From: Oasisia sp. SBJ-2009
Lineage: Eukaryota; Annelida; Polychaeta; Sabellida; Siboglinidae
Direction: 5' to 3'
DNA: 64,000 nt
NCBI GenBank assembly: GCA_964017155.1
Contig: OZ024861.1
Location: forward strand, 15,005,889 to 15,069,888
Positions 1 through 11,214 of the stretch are shown piece after piece. The number at the start of each line of letters is the position of its first letter. The stretch's first letter is position 1. The notes beneath the pieces are model-generated. The model was not told the origin of the DNA, ran no database searches, and saw only the letters and a list, made by a program, of their open reading frames with translations. Made by a program: the position numbers and the translations under genes.

Positions 1-568
1 AGCGACACAGACCGTCTGAGAATGAGACGCGCGAGTAGTGATGAACCCCACGCATGTCTAGTATATCACTTCGTAGTTGTCTGGGTAGTTTGGAACAACC
101 CTTGGTTTCTCGTTTGGCTCTTCGCCATCGCTGTTATGTCTAGCAGTTGGCGTTACCTGTTTGTCGGCACAGCGCTCATGACACGGCCAAAGAGCTGGCC
201 TGTTGGCACTGATCACTGTAGCATATGCTATTGTTTCCAAGGCAATGTAACAACATATGCATTCGAACTCCGTCACTACCTAGATACAAATCTGCGTGCC
301 GAGATATGTGTGACTGCAATAAATATGGGTATCAAAACATCGAATGATCTCTACACTTGTCTTTGAAGGAAGACATGTCAAATGCGTACCCTTGAGTTAC
401 ACTATTGCAAAGAAAGAGGCACTTGTGTAGGTTGCCTTGGCATGCTGATTCCTAAGTATGCTGTTTCCAGTCGAGATGAATGCGTTGTGCTTGCTGTCAT
501 GACGGTCAAAGAATCATCTACTCACCTGTATTGAGTGGGTGTATGTGTACAAGCGATAATGTGTGTGG

Positions 569-585
569 CATTCGCCGCGCGAATG
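569..585 (+). other. Perfect short hairpin next to the LINE target site (reference unit)
   Basis: CATTCGC-CGC-GCGAATG: a 7-bp stem with a 3-nt loop, found in most units. Units 5, 7, 8 and 9 have CTTTCGC, which loses one pair. In unit 12 the LINE lies about 18 bp upstream of this structure. Confidence 0.6.
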
Positions 586-881
586 GTGCTTATGCATATC
601 AGATTTAATATACTTTCCGCGGTGCGATCCCGGACTCTTACACAAGTTTCGTTTCATGTGCATTATTTTGCATCATATTTTGACATTGCGTATCTTGAAA
701 TACATGATATAGCGTGAACAATAGCTCGATCAATCGTCTGAGTAAAACGTTTCGATTGTGAGAACTGCAACATCAAAACTAATGTCCACTCGCACTAGCT
801 GTGATATATGTATCGATGTCATGCTATCGTTGATTTGATTCTCCCAGTGATCGGCCTACATTATCATCTACCTCAACATGT

Positions 882-889
882 TATATAAA
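882..889 (+). promoter_or_regulatory. TATA-box-like TATATAAA (reference unit)
   Basis: TATATAAA followed by an A-rich run is present at this offset in the units examined. Units 17, 18, 23 and 25 read TATATAAAATAAATAAC, and unit 27 reads TATATATAAAA. It is a consensus metazoan TATA box in an AT-rich setting. No clear initiator was found 25-35 bp downstream, so it may be fortuitous. Confidence 0.3.
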
Positions 890-1001
890 AAAATAACTTG
901 ATAAAAACAACGCTTCACCCACTGTCGAATGACTGTTCCGCGTCGCCAATCTTCACATCATCGGGCCTGGTCGGTCAGTAGTGCTTCCAGAAGTATTCGG
1001 C

Positions 1002-1007
1002 CACGTG
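1002..1007 (+). promoter_or_regulatory. E-box CACGTG (reference unit)
   Basis: Palindromic CACGTG, the core of the bHLH (Myc/USF/CLOCK-type) site, in GGCCACGTGTCGC. It is kept in the units examined except unit 20, where it reads CACGGG. Confidence 0.35.
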
Positions 1008-1047
1008 TCGCTGTATCTACACCGGGCGCAGACACCTGAGAAAAAAC

Positions 1048-1053
1048 AATAAA
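1048..1053 (+). terminator. AATAAA polyadenylation-signal-like hexamer (reference unit)
   Basis: AATAAA in AACAATAAAACAG just before the CpG-rich block. It could end a transcript running in from the previous promoter. Unit 26 reads CAGTAAAAC and units 2 and 7-9 are also altered here, so it is not strictly kept. A second AATAAA lies at 318-323. Confidence 0.2.
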
Positions 1054-1159
1054 ACAGCGTCACAATGTGCACGGTGTCTAACAAAATTGAAAACAGCAGG
1101 CTCAATGCTTACATATGTCCACATTCCTTCACCCCACTGGCGTCAAATACGCAAATCCC

Positions 1160-1208
1160 ACCGCGATGCGGTCGAGATTACACTAAAGAAACTGGCATCT
1201 GTCGCCAG
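1160..1208 (+). other. Two adjacent short hairpins upstream of the promoter-like block
   Basis: ACCGC-GAT-GCGGT at 1160-1172 and CTGGC-ATCTGTC-GCCAG at 1192-1208. Both are conserved in most units (unit 13 disrupts the first with GCGATC). They could fold in RNA or be chance. Confidence 0.35.
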
Positions 1209-1227
1209 CATTCGGCTGCGCGGCAAA

Positions 1228-1340
1228 GTAATGGCGGCAAACCGGAAGACGCGCCACAACAATACCGTGACGTCACGACATTACGGCAGACGTGCCATTT
1301 TCGTTCCCGGCGACGTCAAATTTCAAGATGGCAACGCCTT
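1228..1340 (+). promoter_or_regulatory. CpG-rich promoter-like block: ETS, CRE, YY1 motifs
   Basis: This is the most GC- and CpG-rich part of the unit. In order it holds AATGGCGGC (1230-1238), an ETS-like CCGGAAG (1242-1248), the 12-bp palindrome CGTGACGTCACG (1266-1277) with a full CRE at 1268-1275, a second CGACGTCA (1311-1318), and a YY1-like AAGATGGC (1325-1332; AAGATGGCG in other units). ETS, CRE and YY1 sites near each other are typical of TATA-less animal promoters. The CRE is intact in 26 of 27 units; unit 14 has TGATGTCA. Promoter activity is inferred, not shown. Confidence 0.45.
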
Positions 1341-1355
1341 TGATCTAAGCAAACT

Positions 1356-1364
1356 GGGGGGGGG
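1356..1364 (+). repeat. Variable poly-G tract (reference unit)
   Basis: A G homopolymer lies just after the promoter-like block. Counts in units 1 to 27 are 9, 8, 9, 10, 12, 10, 7, 7, 7, 13, 8, 10, 6, 11, 10, 10, 7, 7, 8, 11, 10, 10, 7, 10, 7, 9 and 12; units 7-9 have G-A before the run. Tract length tracks with the other haplotype marks in duplicated units. Confidence 0.9.
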
Positions 1365-2196
1365 AGGCGCTTTCTTCCACGTTTACTTCGTTCTTTCAAT
1401 GTTTTACTTGCGCTAGCTTATTTCGCAATAAGGTACACACATAGGACTACAGTTGTATTATGGTACGACGGCCTGTGCGACATTCGGGTACTTTTTATGC
1501 ACGATGCAAGTCAATGTGCGTGGCGTATAACACCGATTAGATTCAACAATGCCAGACTCTCTCCATTGATTTGTAGACCAAATATATCAGGCCTGCTGCG
1601 TCCGCGCGTATTAAAACCACTGCACTACCCTACCCGCGCCTCTTGTAATGAAGTTTCAAACCTAGGAGCAATTGAGGTTGGCTTGCATTCTGCGCAAGTG
1701 CCTAATTCTTGTCGGAAATGGAACAGAATATTCATATTCGTGTTCTCATTCACAGTACACTGTATATGGTGCATACCACTCTTCGATGAGTTGTCTCAAA
1801 GTCTCAAGCAGCTTTCCACCTATGCCTAGGCAAATAGACGTTTGGACAGTATCTAATTTCACATTCGTACTGCTGAGCTTCAAACTACTACACTCAACGA
1901 CAGAAGTTCCCTTCACTGTGTTGGCAATCTACTCTCTGCGATCTGGAACTCTAAAACGTCTTAACGGCGACGCCACGAGGGCTGTATGCAGGCTGCGCAT
2001 ATATGTATCTGAAGCATTATATGCCATTCCATGCGATAAAAGACGTTCGTTCGCATACAGTCTAGATTTACTCTGTAGTGTAATACGCTTTGTAGGACGT
2101 ACAATGTGTGTAGCTAGCTCAACATCAATGATTATATGATGCGACCATTGCCTGTTAGTTGCTTTGTGGTTTCGTTTTCATATTGAACTGGCGACA

Positions 2197-2216
2197 TGTC
2201 TGCTCTTTGGTTTCAG
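2197..2216 (+). other. 3' splice-site-like polypyrimidine tract plus CAG (reference unit)
   Basis: A pyrimidine-rich stretch ends in TTTCAG followed by GTCTTCC. It is kept in all units seen. It would serve a plus-strand transcript crossing unit boundaries, but no matched donor was established. Confidence 0.2.
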
Positions 2217-2242
2217 GTCTTCCTATTTGAGACCGACGTGTG

Positions 2243-4484
2243 AGCGACACAGACCGTCTGAGAATGAGACGCGCGAGTAGTGATGAACCCCACGCATGTC
2301 TAGTATATCACTTCGTAGTTGTCTGGGTAGTTTGGAACAACCCTTGGTTTCTCGTATGGCTCTTCGCCATCGCTGTTATGTCTAGCAGTTGGCGTTACCT
2401 GTTTGTCGGCACAGCGCTCATGACACGGCCAAAGAGCTGGCCTGTTGGCACTGATCACTGTAGCATATGCTATTGTTTCCAAGGCAATGTAACAACATAT
2501 GCATTCGAACTCCGTCACTACCTAGATACAAATCTGCGTGCCGAGATATGTGTGACTGCAATAAATATGGGTCTCAAAACATCGAATGATCTCTACACTT
2601 GTCTTTGAAGGAAGACATGTCAAATGCGTACCCTTGAGTTACACTATTGCAAAGAAAGAGGCACTTGTGTAGGTTGCCTTGGCATGCTGATTCCTAAGTA
2701 TGCTGTTTCCAGTCGAGATGAATGCGTTGTGCTTGCTGTCATGACGGTCAAAGAATCATCTACTCACCTGTATTGAGTGGGTGTATGTGTACAAGCGATA
2801 ATGTGTGTGGCATTCGCCGCGCGAATGGTGCTTATGCATATCAGATTTAATATACTGTCCGCGGTGCGATCCCGGCCTCTTACACAAGTTTCGTTTCATG
2901 TGCATTATTTTGCATCATATTTTGACATTGCGTATCTTGAAATACATGATATAGCGTGAACAATAGCTCGATCAATCGTCTGAGTAAAACGTTTCGATTG
3001 TGAGAACTGCAACATCAAAACTAATGTCCACTCGCACTAGCTGTGATATATGTATCGATGTCATGCTATCGTTGATTTGATTCTCCCAGTGATCGGCCTA
3101 CATTATCATCTACCTCAACATGTTATATAAAAAAAATAACTTGATAAAAACAACGCTTCACCCACTGTCGAATGACTGTTCCGCGTCGCCAATCTTCACA
3201 TCATCGGGCCTGGTCGGTCAGTAGTGCTTCCAGAAGTATTCGGCCACGTGTCGCTGTATCTTCACCGGGCGCAGACACCTGAGAAAAAACAACAAAACAG
3301 CGTCACAATGTGCACGGTGTCTAACAAAATTGAAAACAGCAGGCTCAATGCTTACAAATGTCCACATTCCTTCACCCCACTGGCGTCAAAGACGCAAATC
3401 CCACCGCGATGCGGTCGAGATTACACTAAAGAAACTGGCATCTGTCGCCAGCATTCGGCTGCGCGGCAAAGTAATGGCGGCAAACCGGAAGACGCGCCAC
3501 AACAATACCGTGACGTCACGACATTACGGCAGACGTGCCATTTTCGTTCCCGGCGACGTCAAATTTCAAGATGGCGACGCCTTTGATATAAGCAAACTGG
3601 GGGGGGAGGCGCTTTCTTCCACTTTTACTTCGTTCTTTCAATGTTTTACTTGCGCTAGCTTATTTCGCAATACGGTACACACATAGGACTACAGTTGTAT
3701 TATGGTACGACGGCCTGTGCGACATTCGGGTACTTTTAATGCACGACGCAAGTCAATGTGCGTGGCGTATAACACCGATTAGATTCAACAATGCCAGACT
3801 CTCTCCATTGATTTGTAGACCAAATATATCAGGCCTGCTGCGTCCGCGCGTATTAAAACCACTGCACTACCCTACCCGCGCCTCTTGTAATGAAGTTTCA
3901 AACCTAGGAGCAATTGAGGTTGGCTTGCATTCTGCGTAAGTGCCTAATTCTTGTCGGAAATGGAACAGAATATTCATATTCGTGTTCTCATTCACAGTAC
4001 ACTGTATATGGTGCATACCACTCTTCGATGAGTTGTCTCAAAGTCTCAAGCAGCTTTCCACCTATGCCTAGGCAAATAGACGATTGGACAGTATCTAATT
4101 TCACATTCGTACTGCTGAGCTTCAAACTACTACACTCAACGACAGAAGTTCCCTTCACTGTGTTGGCAATCTACTCTCTGCGATCTGGAACTCTAAAACG
4201 TCTTAACGGCGACGCCACGAGGGCTGTATGCAGGCTGCGCATATATGTATCTGAAGCATTATATGCCATTCCATGCGATAAAAGACGTTCGTTCGCATAC
4301 AGTCTAGATTTACTCTGTAGTGTAATACGCTTTGTAGGACGTACAATGTGTGTAGCTAGCTCAACATCAATGATTATATGATGCGACCATTGCCTGTTAG
4401 TTGCTTTTTGGTTTCGTTTTCATATTGAACTGGCGACATGTCTGCTCTTTGGTTTCAGGTCTTCCTATTTGAGACCGACGTGTG
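2243..4484 (+). repeat. Array unit 2 (subfamily A)
   Basis: Full 2242 bp unit. G tract of 8. CRE core at 3511. It shares GATTTGTAGACC with unit 1 and with no other unit seen. Private changes include ACTGTCCGCGG near 2857, TGCGTAAGTG near 3937 and GACGATTGG near 4080. Confidence 0.95.
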
Positions 4485-6725
4485 AGCGACACAGACCGTC
4501 TGAGAATGAGACGCGCGAGTAGTGATGAACCCCACGCATGTCTAGTATATCACTTCGTAGTTGTCTGGGTAGTTTGGAACAACCCTTGGTTTCTCGTATG
4601 GCTCTTCGCCATCGCTGTTATGTCTAGCAGTTGGCGTTACCTGTTTGTCGGCACAGCGCTCATGACACGGCCAAAGAGCTGGCCTGTTGGCACTGATCAC
4701 TGTAGCATATGCTATTGTTTCCAAGGCAATGTAACAACATATGCATTCGAACTCCGTCACTACCTAGATACAAATCTGCGTGCCGAGATATGTGTGACTG
4801 CAATAAATATGGGTCTCAAAACATCGAATGATCTCTACACTTGTCTTTGAAGGAAGACATGTCAAATGCGTACCCTTGAGTTACACTATTGCAAAGAAAG
4901 AGGCACTTGTGTAGGTTGCCTTGGCATGCTGATTCCTAAGTATGCTGTTTCCAGTCGAGATGAATGCGTTGTGCTTGCTGTCATGACGGTCAAAGAATCA
5001 TCTACTCACCTGTATTGAGTGGGTGTATGTGTACAAGCGATAATGTGTGTGGCATTCGCCGCGCGAATGGTGCTTATGCATATCAGATTTAATATACTTT
5101 CCGCGGTGCGATCCCGGCCTCTTACACAAGTTTCGTTTCATGTGCATTATTTTGCATCATATTTTGACATTGCGTATCTTGAAATACATGATATAGCGTG
5201 AACAATAGCTCGATCAATCGTCTGAGTAAAACGTTTCGATTGTGAGAACTGCAACATCAAAACTAATGTCCACTCGCACTAGCTCTGATATATGTATCGA
5301 TGTCATGCTATCGTTGATTTGATTCTCCCAGTGATCGGCCTACATTATCATCTACCTCAACATGTTATATAAAAAAAATAACTTGATAAAAACAACGCTT
5401 CACCCACTGTCGAATGACTGTTCCGCGTCGCCAATCTTCACATCATCGGGCCTGGTCGGTCAGTAGTGCTTCCAGAAGTATTCGGCCACGTGTCGCTGTA
5501 TCTACACCGGGCGCAGACACCTGAGAAAAAACAATAAAACAGCGTCACAATGTGCACGGTGTCTAACAAAATTGAAAACAGCAGGCTCAATGCTTACATA
5601 TGTCCACATTCCTTCACCCCACTGGCGTCAAAGACGCAAATCCCACCGCGATGCGGTCGAGATTACTAAAGAAACTGGCATCTGTCGCCAGCATTCGGCT
5701 GCGCGGCAAAGTAATGGCGGCAAACCGGAAGGCGCGCCACAACAATACCGTGACGTCACGACATTACGGCAGACGTGCCATTTTCGTTCCCGGCGACGTC
5801 AAATTTCAAGATGGCGACGCCTTTGATCTAAGCAAACTGGGGGGGGGAGGCGCTTTCTTCCACTTTTACTTCGTTCTTTCAATGTGTTACTTGCGCTAGC
5901 TTATTTCGCAATAAGGTACACACATAGGACTACAGTTGTATTATGGTACGACGGCCTGTGCGACATTCGGGTACTTTTTATGCACGATGCAAATCAATGT
6001 GCGTGGCGTATAACACCGATTAGATTCAACAATGCCAGACTCTCTCCATTGATTTTTAGACCAAATATATCAGGCCTGCTGCGTCCGCGCGTATTAAAAC
6101 CACTGCACTACCCTACCCGCGCCTCTTGTAATGAAGTTTCAAACCTAGGAGCAATTGAGGTTGGCTTGCATTCTGCGCAAGTGCCTAATTCTTGTCGGAA
6201 ATGGAACAGAACATTCATATTCGTGTTCTCATTCACAGTACACTGTATATGGTGCATACCACTCTTCGATGAGTTGTCTCAAAGTCTCAAGCAGCTTTCC
6301 ACCTATGCCTAGGCAAATAGACGTTTGGACAGTATCTAATTTCACATTCGTACTGCTGAGCTTCAAACTACTACACTCAACGACAGAAGTTCCCTTCACT
6401 GTGTTGGCAATCTACTCTCTGCGATCTGGAACTCTAAAACGTCTTAACGGCGACGCCACGAGGGCTGTATGCAGGCTGCGCATAGATGTATCTGAAGCAT
6501 TATATGCCATTCCATGCGATAAAAGACGTTCGTTCGCATACAGTCTAGATTTAATATGTAGTGTAATACGCTTTGTAGGACGTACAATGTGTGTAGCTAG
6601 CTCAACATCAATGATTATATGATGCGACCATTGCCTGTTAGTTGCTTTGTGGTTTCGTTTTCATATTGAACTGGCGACATGTCTGCTCTTTGGTTTCAGG
6701 TCTTCCTATTTGAGACCGACGTGTG
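4485..6725 (+). repeat. Array unit 3, hybrid of two subfamilies
   Basis: Full 2241 bp unit. The left part is subfamily A. From roughly 5.6 kb it carries variants found in unit 5: GAAGGCGCGCC, CAATGTGTTAC, GAACATTCATATTC and GATTTAATATG. There is a private 2-bp deletion at about 5665 (GATTACTAAAG instead of GATTACACTAAAG). G tract of 9. CRE core at 5751. The mosaic suggests a recombination or conversion breakpoint inside the unit. Confidence 0.95.
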
Positions 6726-9640
6726 AGCGACACAGACCGTCTGAGAATGAGACGCGCGAGTAGTGATGAACCCCACGCATGTCTAGTATATCACTTCGTA
6801 GTTGTCTGGGTAGTTTGGAACAACCCTTGGTTTCTCGTATGGCTCTTCGCCATCGCTGTTATGTCTAGCCGTTGGCGTTACCTGTTTGTCGGCACAGCGC
6901 TCATGACACGGCCAAAGAGCTGGCCTGTTGGCACTGATCACTGTAGCATATGCTATTGTTTCCAAGGCAATGTAACAACATATGCATTCGAACTCCGTCA
7001 CTACCTAGATACAAATCTGCGTGCCGAGATATGTGTGACTGCAATAAATATGGGTCTCAAAACATCGAATGATCTCTACACTTGTCTTTGAAGGAAGACA
7101 TGTCAAATGCGTACCCTTGAGTTACACTATTGCAAAGAAAGAGGCACTTGTGTAGGTTGCCTTGGCATGCTGATTCCTAAGTATGCTGTTTCCAGTCGAG
7201 ATGAATGCGTTGTGCTTGGTGTCATGACGGTCAAAGAATCATCTACTCACCTGTATTGAGTGGGTGTATGTGTACAAGCGATAATGTGTGTGGCATTCGC
7301 CGCGCGAATGGTGCTTATGCATATCAGTTTTAATATACTTTCCGCGGTGCGATCCCGGCCTCTTACACAAGTTTCGTTTCATGTGCATTATTTTGCATCA
7401 TATTTTGACATTGCGTATCTTGAAATACATCATATAGCGTGAACAATAGCTCGATCAATCGTCTGAGTAAAACGTTTCGATTGTGAGAACTGCAACATCA
7501 AAACTAATGTCCACTCGCACTAGCTGTGATATATGTATCGATGTCATGCTATCGTTGATTTGATTCTCCCAGTGATCGGCCTACATTATCATCTACCTCA
7601 ACATGTTATATAAAAAAAATAACTTGATAAAAACAACGCTTCACCCACTGTCGAATGACTGTTCCGCGTCGCCAATCTTCACATCATCGGGCCTGGTCGG
7701 TCAGTAATGCTGCCAGAAGTATTCGGCCACGTGTCGCTGTATCTTCACCGGGCGCAGACACCTGAGAAAAAACAATAAAACAGCGTTACAATGTGCACGG
7801 TGTCTAACAAAATTGAAAACAGCAGGCTCAATGCTTACATATGTCCACATTCCTTCACCCCACTGGCGTCAAAGAAGCAAATCCCACCGCGATGCGGTCG
7901 AGATTACACTAAAGAAACTGGCATCTGTCGCCAGCATTCGGCTGCGCGGCAAAGTAATGGCGACAAACCGGAAGACGCGCCACAACAATACCGTGACGTC
8001 ACGACATTACGGCAGACGTGCCATTTTCGTTCCCGGCGACGTCAAATTTCAAGATGGCGACGCCTTTGATCTAAGCAAACGGGGGGGGGGAGGCGCTTTC
8101 TTCCACGTTTACTTCGTTCTTTCAATGTTTTACTTGCGCTAGCTTATTTCGCAATAAGGTACACACATAGGACTACAGTTGTATTATGGTACGACGGCCT
8201 GTGCGACATTCGGGTACTTTTTATGCACGATGCAAATCAATGTGCGTGGCGTATAACACCGATTAGATTCAACAATGCCAGACTCTCTCCATTGATTTTT
8301 AGACCAAATATATCAGGCCTGCTGCGTCCGCGCGTATTAAAACCACTGCACTACCCTGCCCGCGCCTCTTGTAATGAAGTTTCAAACCTAGGAGCAATTG
8401 AGGTTGGCTTGCATTCTGCGCAAGTGCCTAGTTCTTGTCGGAAATGGAACAGAATATTCATATTCGTGTTCTCATTCACAGTACACTGTATATGGTGCAT
8501 ACCACTCTTCGATGAGTTGTCTCAAAGTCTCAAGCAGCTTTCCACCTATGCCTAGGCAAATAGACGTTTGGACAGTATCTAATTTCACATTCGTACTGCT
8601 GAGCTTCAAACTACTACACTCAACGACAGAAGTTCCCTTCACTGTGTTGGCAATCTACTCTCTGCGATCTGGAACTCTAAAACGTCTTAACGGCGACGCC
8701 ACGAGGGCTATATGCAGGCTGCGCATAGATGTATCTGAAGCATTATATGCCATTCCATGCGATAAAAGACGTTCGTTCGCATACAGTCTAGATTTACTCT
8801 GTAGTGTAATACGCTTTGTAGGACGTACAATGTGTGTAGCTAGCTCAACATCAATGATTATATGATGCGACCATTGCCTGTTAGTTGCTTTGTGGTTTCG
8901 TTTTCATATTGAACTGGCGACATGTCTGCTCTTTGGTTTCAGGTCTTCCTATTTGAGACCGACGTGTGAGCGACACAGACCGTCTGAGAATGAGACGCGC
9001 GAGTAGTGATGAACCCCACGCATGTCTAGTATATCACTTCGTAGTTGTCTGGGTAGTTTGGAACAACCCTTGGTTTCTCGTATGGCTCTTCGCCATCGCT
9101 GTTATGTCTAGCCGTTGGCGTTACCTGTTTGTCGGCACAGCGCTCATGACACGGCCAAAGAGCTGCCCTGTTGGCACTGATCACTGTAGCATATGCTATT
9201 GTTTCCAAGGCAATGTAACAACATATGCATTCGAACTCCGTCACTACCTAGATACAAATCTGCGTGCCGAGATATGTGTGACTGCAATAAATATGGGTCT
9301 CAAAACATCGAATGATCTCTACACTTGTCTTTGAAGGAAGACATGTCAAATGCGTACCCTTGAGTTACACTATTGCAAAGAAAGAGGCACTTGTGTAGGT
9401 TGCCTTGGCATGCTGATTCCTAAGTATGCTGTTTCCAGTCGAGATGAATGCGTTGTGCTTGGTGTCATAACGGTCAAAGAATCATCTACTCACCTGTATT
9501 GAGTGGGTGTATGTGTACACGCGATAATGTGTGTGGCTTTCGCCGCGCGAATGGTGCTTATGCATATCAGTGTTAATATACTTTCCGCGGTGCGATCCCG
9601 GCCTCTTACACAAGTTTCGTTTCATGTGCATTATTTTGCA
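5550..9640 (+). repeat. Older higher-order dimer, copy A (unit 3 right to unit 5 left)
   Basis: Unit 3 right, unit 4 and unit 5 left share markers with the segment about 4489 bp downstream (GAAGGCGCGCC, CAATGTGTTAC, GATTTAATATG, CCTAGTTCTTG, GAGCTGCCCTG). The ends are approximate. Several private changes separate the copies. Confidence 0.65.
6726..8968 (+). repeat. Array unit 4 (subfamily B)
   Basis: Full 2243 bp unit and the first with the subfamily B marks (TAGCCGTTGG, CAGTTTTAATATAC, GTAATGCTGCC, GCGTTACAATG). Its closest relative is unit 6, 4489 bp away. A T-to-G change in front of the G tract makes a run of 10 G. CRE core at 7994. Private changes include GGCGACAAACC near 7968 and CCCTGCCCGCG near 8355. 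Confidence 0.95.
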
Positions 9641-11214
9641 TCATATTTTGACATTGCGTAACTTGAAATACATCATATAGCGTGAACAATAGCTCGATCA
9701 ATCGTCTGAGTAAAACGTTTCGATTGTGAGAACTGCAACATCAAAACTAATGTCCACTCGCACTAGCTGTGATATATGTATCGATGTCATGCTATCGTTG
9801 ATTTGATTCTCCCAGTGATCGGCCTACATTATCATCTACCTCAACATGTTATATAAAAAAATAACTTGATAAAAACAACGCTTCACCCACTGTCGAATGA
9901 CTGTTCCGCGTCGCCAATCTTCACATCATCGGGCCTGGTCGGTCAGTAATGCTGCCAGAAGTATTCGGCCACGTGTCGCTGTATCTTCACCGGGCGCAGA
10001 CACCTGAGAAAAAAACAATAAAACAGCGTTACAATGTGCACGGTGTCTAACAAAATTGAAAACAGCAGGCTCAATGCTTATATATGTCCACATTCCTTCA
10101 CCCCACTGGCGTCAAAGACGCAAATCACACCGCGATGCGGTCGAGATTACACTAAAGAAACTGGCATCTGTCGCCAGCATTCGGCTGCGCGGCAAAGTAA
10201 TGGCGGCAAACCGGAAGGCGCGCCACAACAATACCGTGACGTCACGACATTACGGCAGACGTGCCATTTTCGTTCCCGGCGACGTCAAATTTCAAGATGG
10301 CGACGCCTTTGATCTAAGCAAACTGGGGGGGGGGGGAGGCGCTTTCTTCCACTTTTACTTCGTTCTTTCAATGTGTTACTTGCGCTAGCTTATTTCGCAA
10401 TAAGGTACACACATAGGACTACAGTTGTATTATGGTACGACGGCCTGTGCGACATTCGGGTACTTTTTATGCACGATGCAAATCAATGTGCGTGGCGTAT
10501 AACACCGATTAGATTCAACAATGCCAGACTCTCTCCATTGATTTTTAGACCAAATATATCAGGCCTGCTGCGTCCGCGCGTATTAAAACCACTGCACTAC
10601 CCTACCCGCGCCTCTTGTAATGAAGTTTCAAACCTAGGAGCAATTGAGGTTGGCTTGCATTCTGCGCAAGTGCCTAATTCTTGTCGGAAATGGAACAGAA
10701 CATTCATATTCGTGTTCTCATTCACAGTACACTGTATATGGTGCATACCACTCTTCGATGAGTTGTCTCAAAGTCTCAAGCAGCTTTCCACCTATGCCTA
10801 GGCAAATAGACGTTTGGACAGTATCTAATTTCACATTCGTACTGCTGAGCTTCAAACTACTACACTCAACGACAGAAGTTCCCTTCACTGTGTTGGCAAT
10901 CTACTCTCTGCGATCTGGAACTCTAAAACGTCTTAACGGCGACGCCACGAGGGCTGTATGCAGGCTGCGCATAGATGTATCTGAAGCATTATATGCCATT
11001 CCATGCGATAAAAGACGTTCGTTCGCATACAGTCTAGATTTAATATGTAGTGTAATACGCTTTGTAGGACGTACAATGTGTGTAGCTAGCTCAACATCAA
11101 TGATTATATGATGCGACCATTGCCTGTTAGTTGCTTTGTGGTTTCGTTTTCATATTGAACTGGCGACATGTCTGCTCTTTGGTTTCAGGTCTTCCTATTT
11201 GAGACCGACGTGTG
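8969..11214 (+). repeat. Array unit 5 (mosaic)
   Basis: Full 2246 bp unit. The left part matches unit 7 (GAGCTGCCCTG, GTCATAACGG, GGCTTTCGCC) and the right part matches unit 3. It has a private CAGTGTTAATA and CGTAACTTG near 9570-9663. G tract of 12. CRE core at 10237. Confidence 0.95.

Larger units (their letters stand above)
1..2242 (+). repeat. Array unit 1 (subfamily A), reference unit
   Basis: Full 2242 bp unit used here as the reference for offsets. G tract of 9. CRE palindrome core at 1268. It has the subfamily A marks: AGATTTAA near 600, TAGCAGTTGG near 140 and GTAGTGCTTCC near 980. Private changes are CGTTTGGCTC near 112 and GGCAACGCC in the YY1-like site, where other units have GGCGACGCC. 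Confidence 0.95.

Noticed and set aside
58..276. 72-codon minus-strand frame in every unit
   Set aside because: It lies opposite another open frame, with no recognisable family; likely chance in a homogenised repeat.
240..290. tRNA-like B box (ATTCGAACTCC)
   Set aside because: The flanking bases do not pair as a T arm, and no A box or acceptor stem fits.
1065..1343. 92-codon ATG frame (and the overlapping TTG frame) across the CpG block
   Set aside because: The arginine-rich composition follows from the GC-rich promoter-like block, and the two overlapping frames cannot both be constrained. There is no domain and no codon bias evidence.
1972..1986. CTCF-like CCACGAGGG
   Set aside because: Only part of the core matches; too weak to call an insulator site.
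1672..2139. 155-codon open frame present in all full units
   Set aside because: It starts at a TTG, not ATG. Copies show amino-acid changes of all kinds (V/D, Y/D, R/C) and no recognisable domain. Persistence is explained by recent homogenisation.
2240..2608. 122-codon open frame with a hydrophobic segment
   Set aside because: Its first codon is GTG. Its end changes to 132 codons through an inserted C in units 13-18 and 20-26, and to 178 codons through TGA-to-TCA in units 11-12, so the C-terminus is not conserved. An internal ATG start is possible but unsupported.
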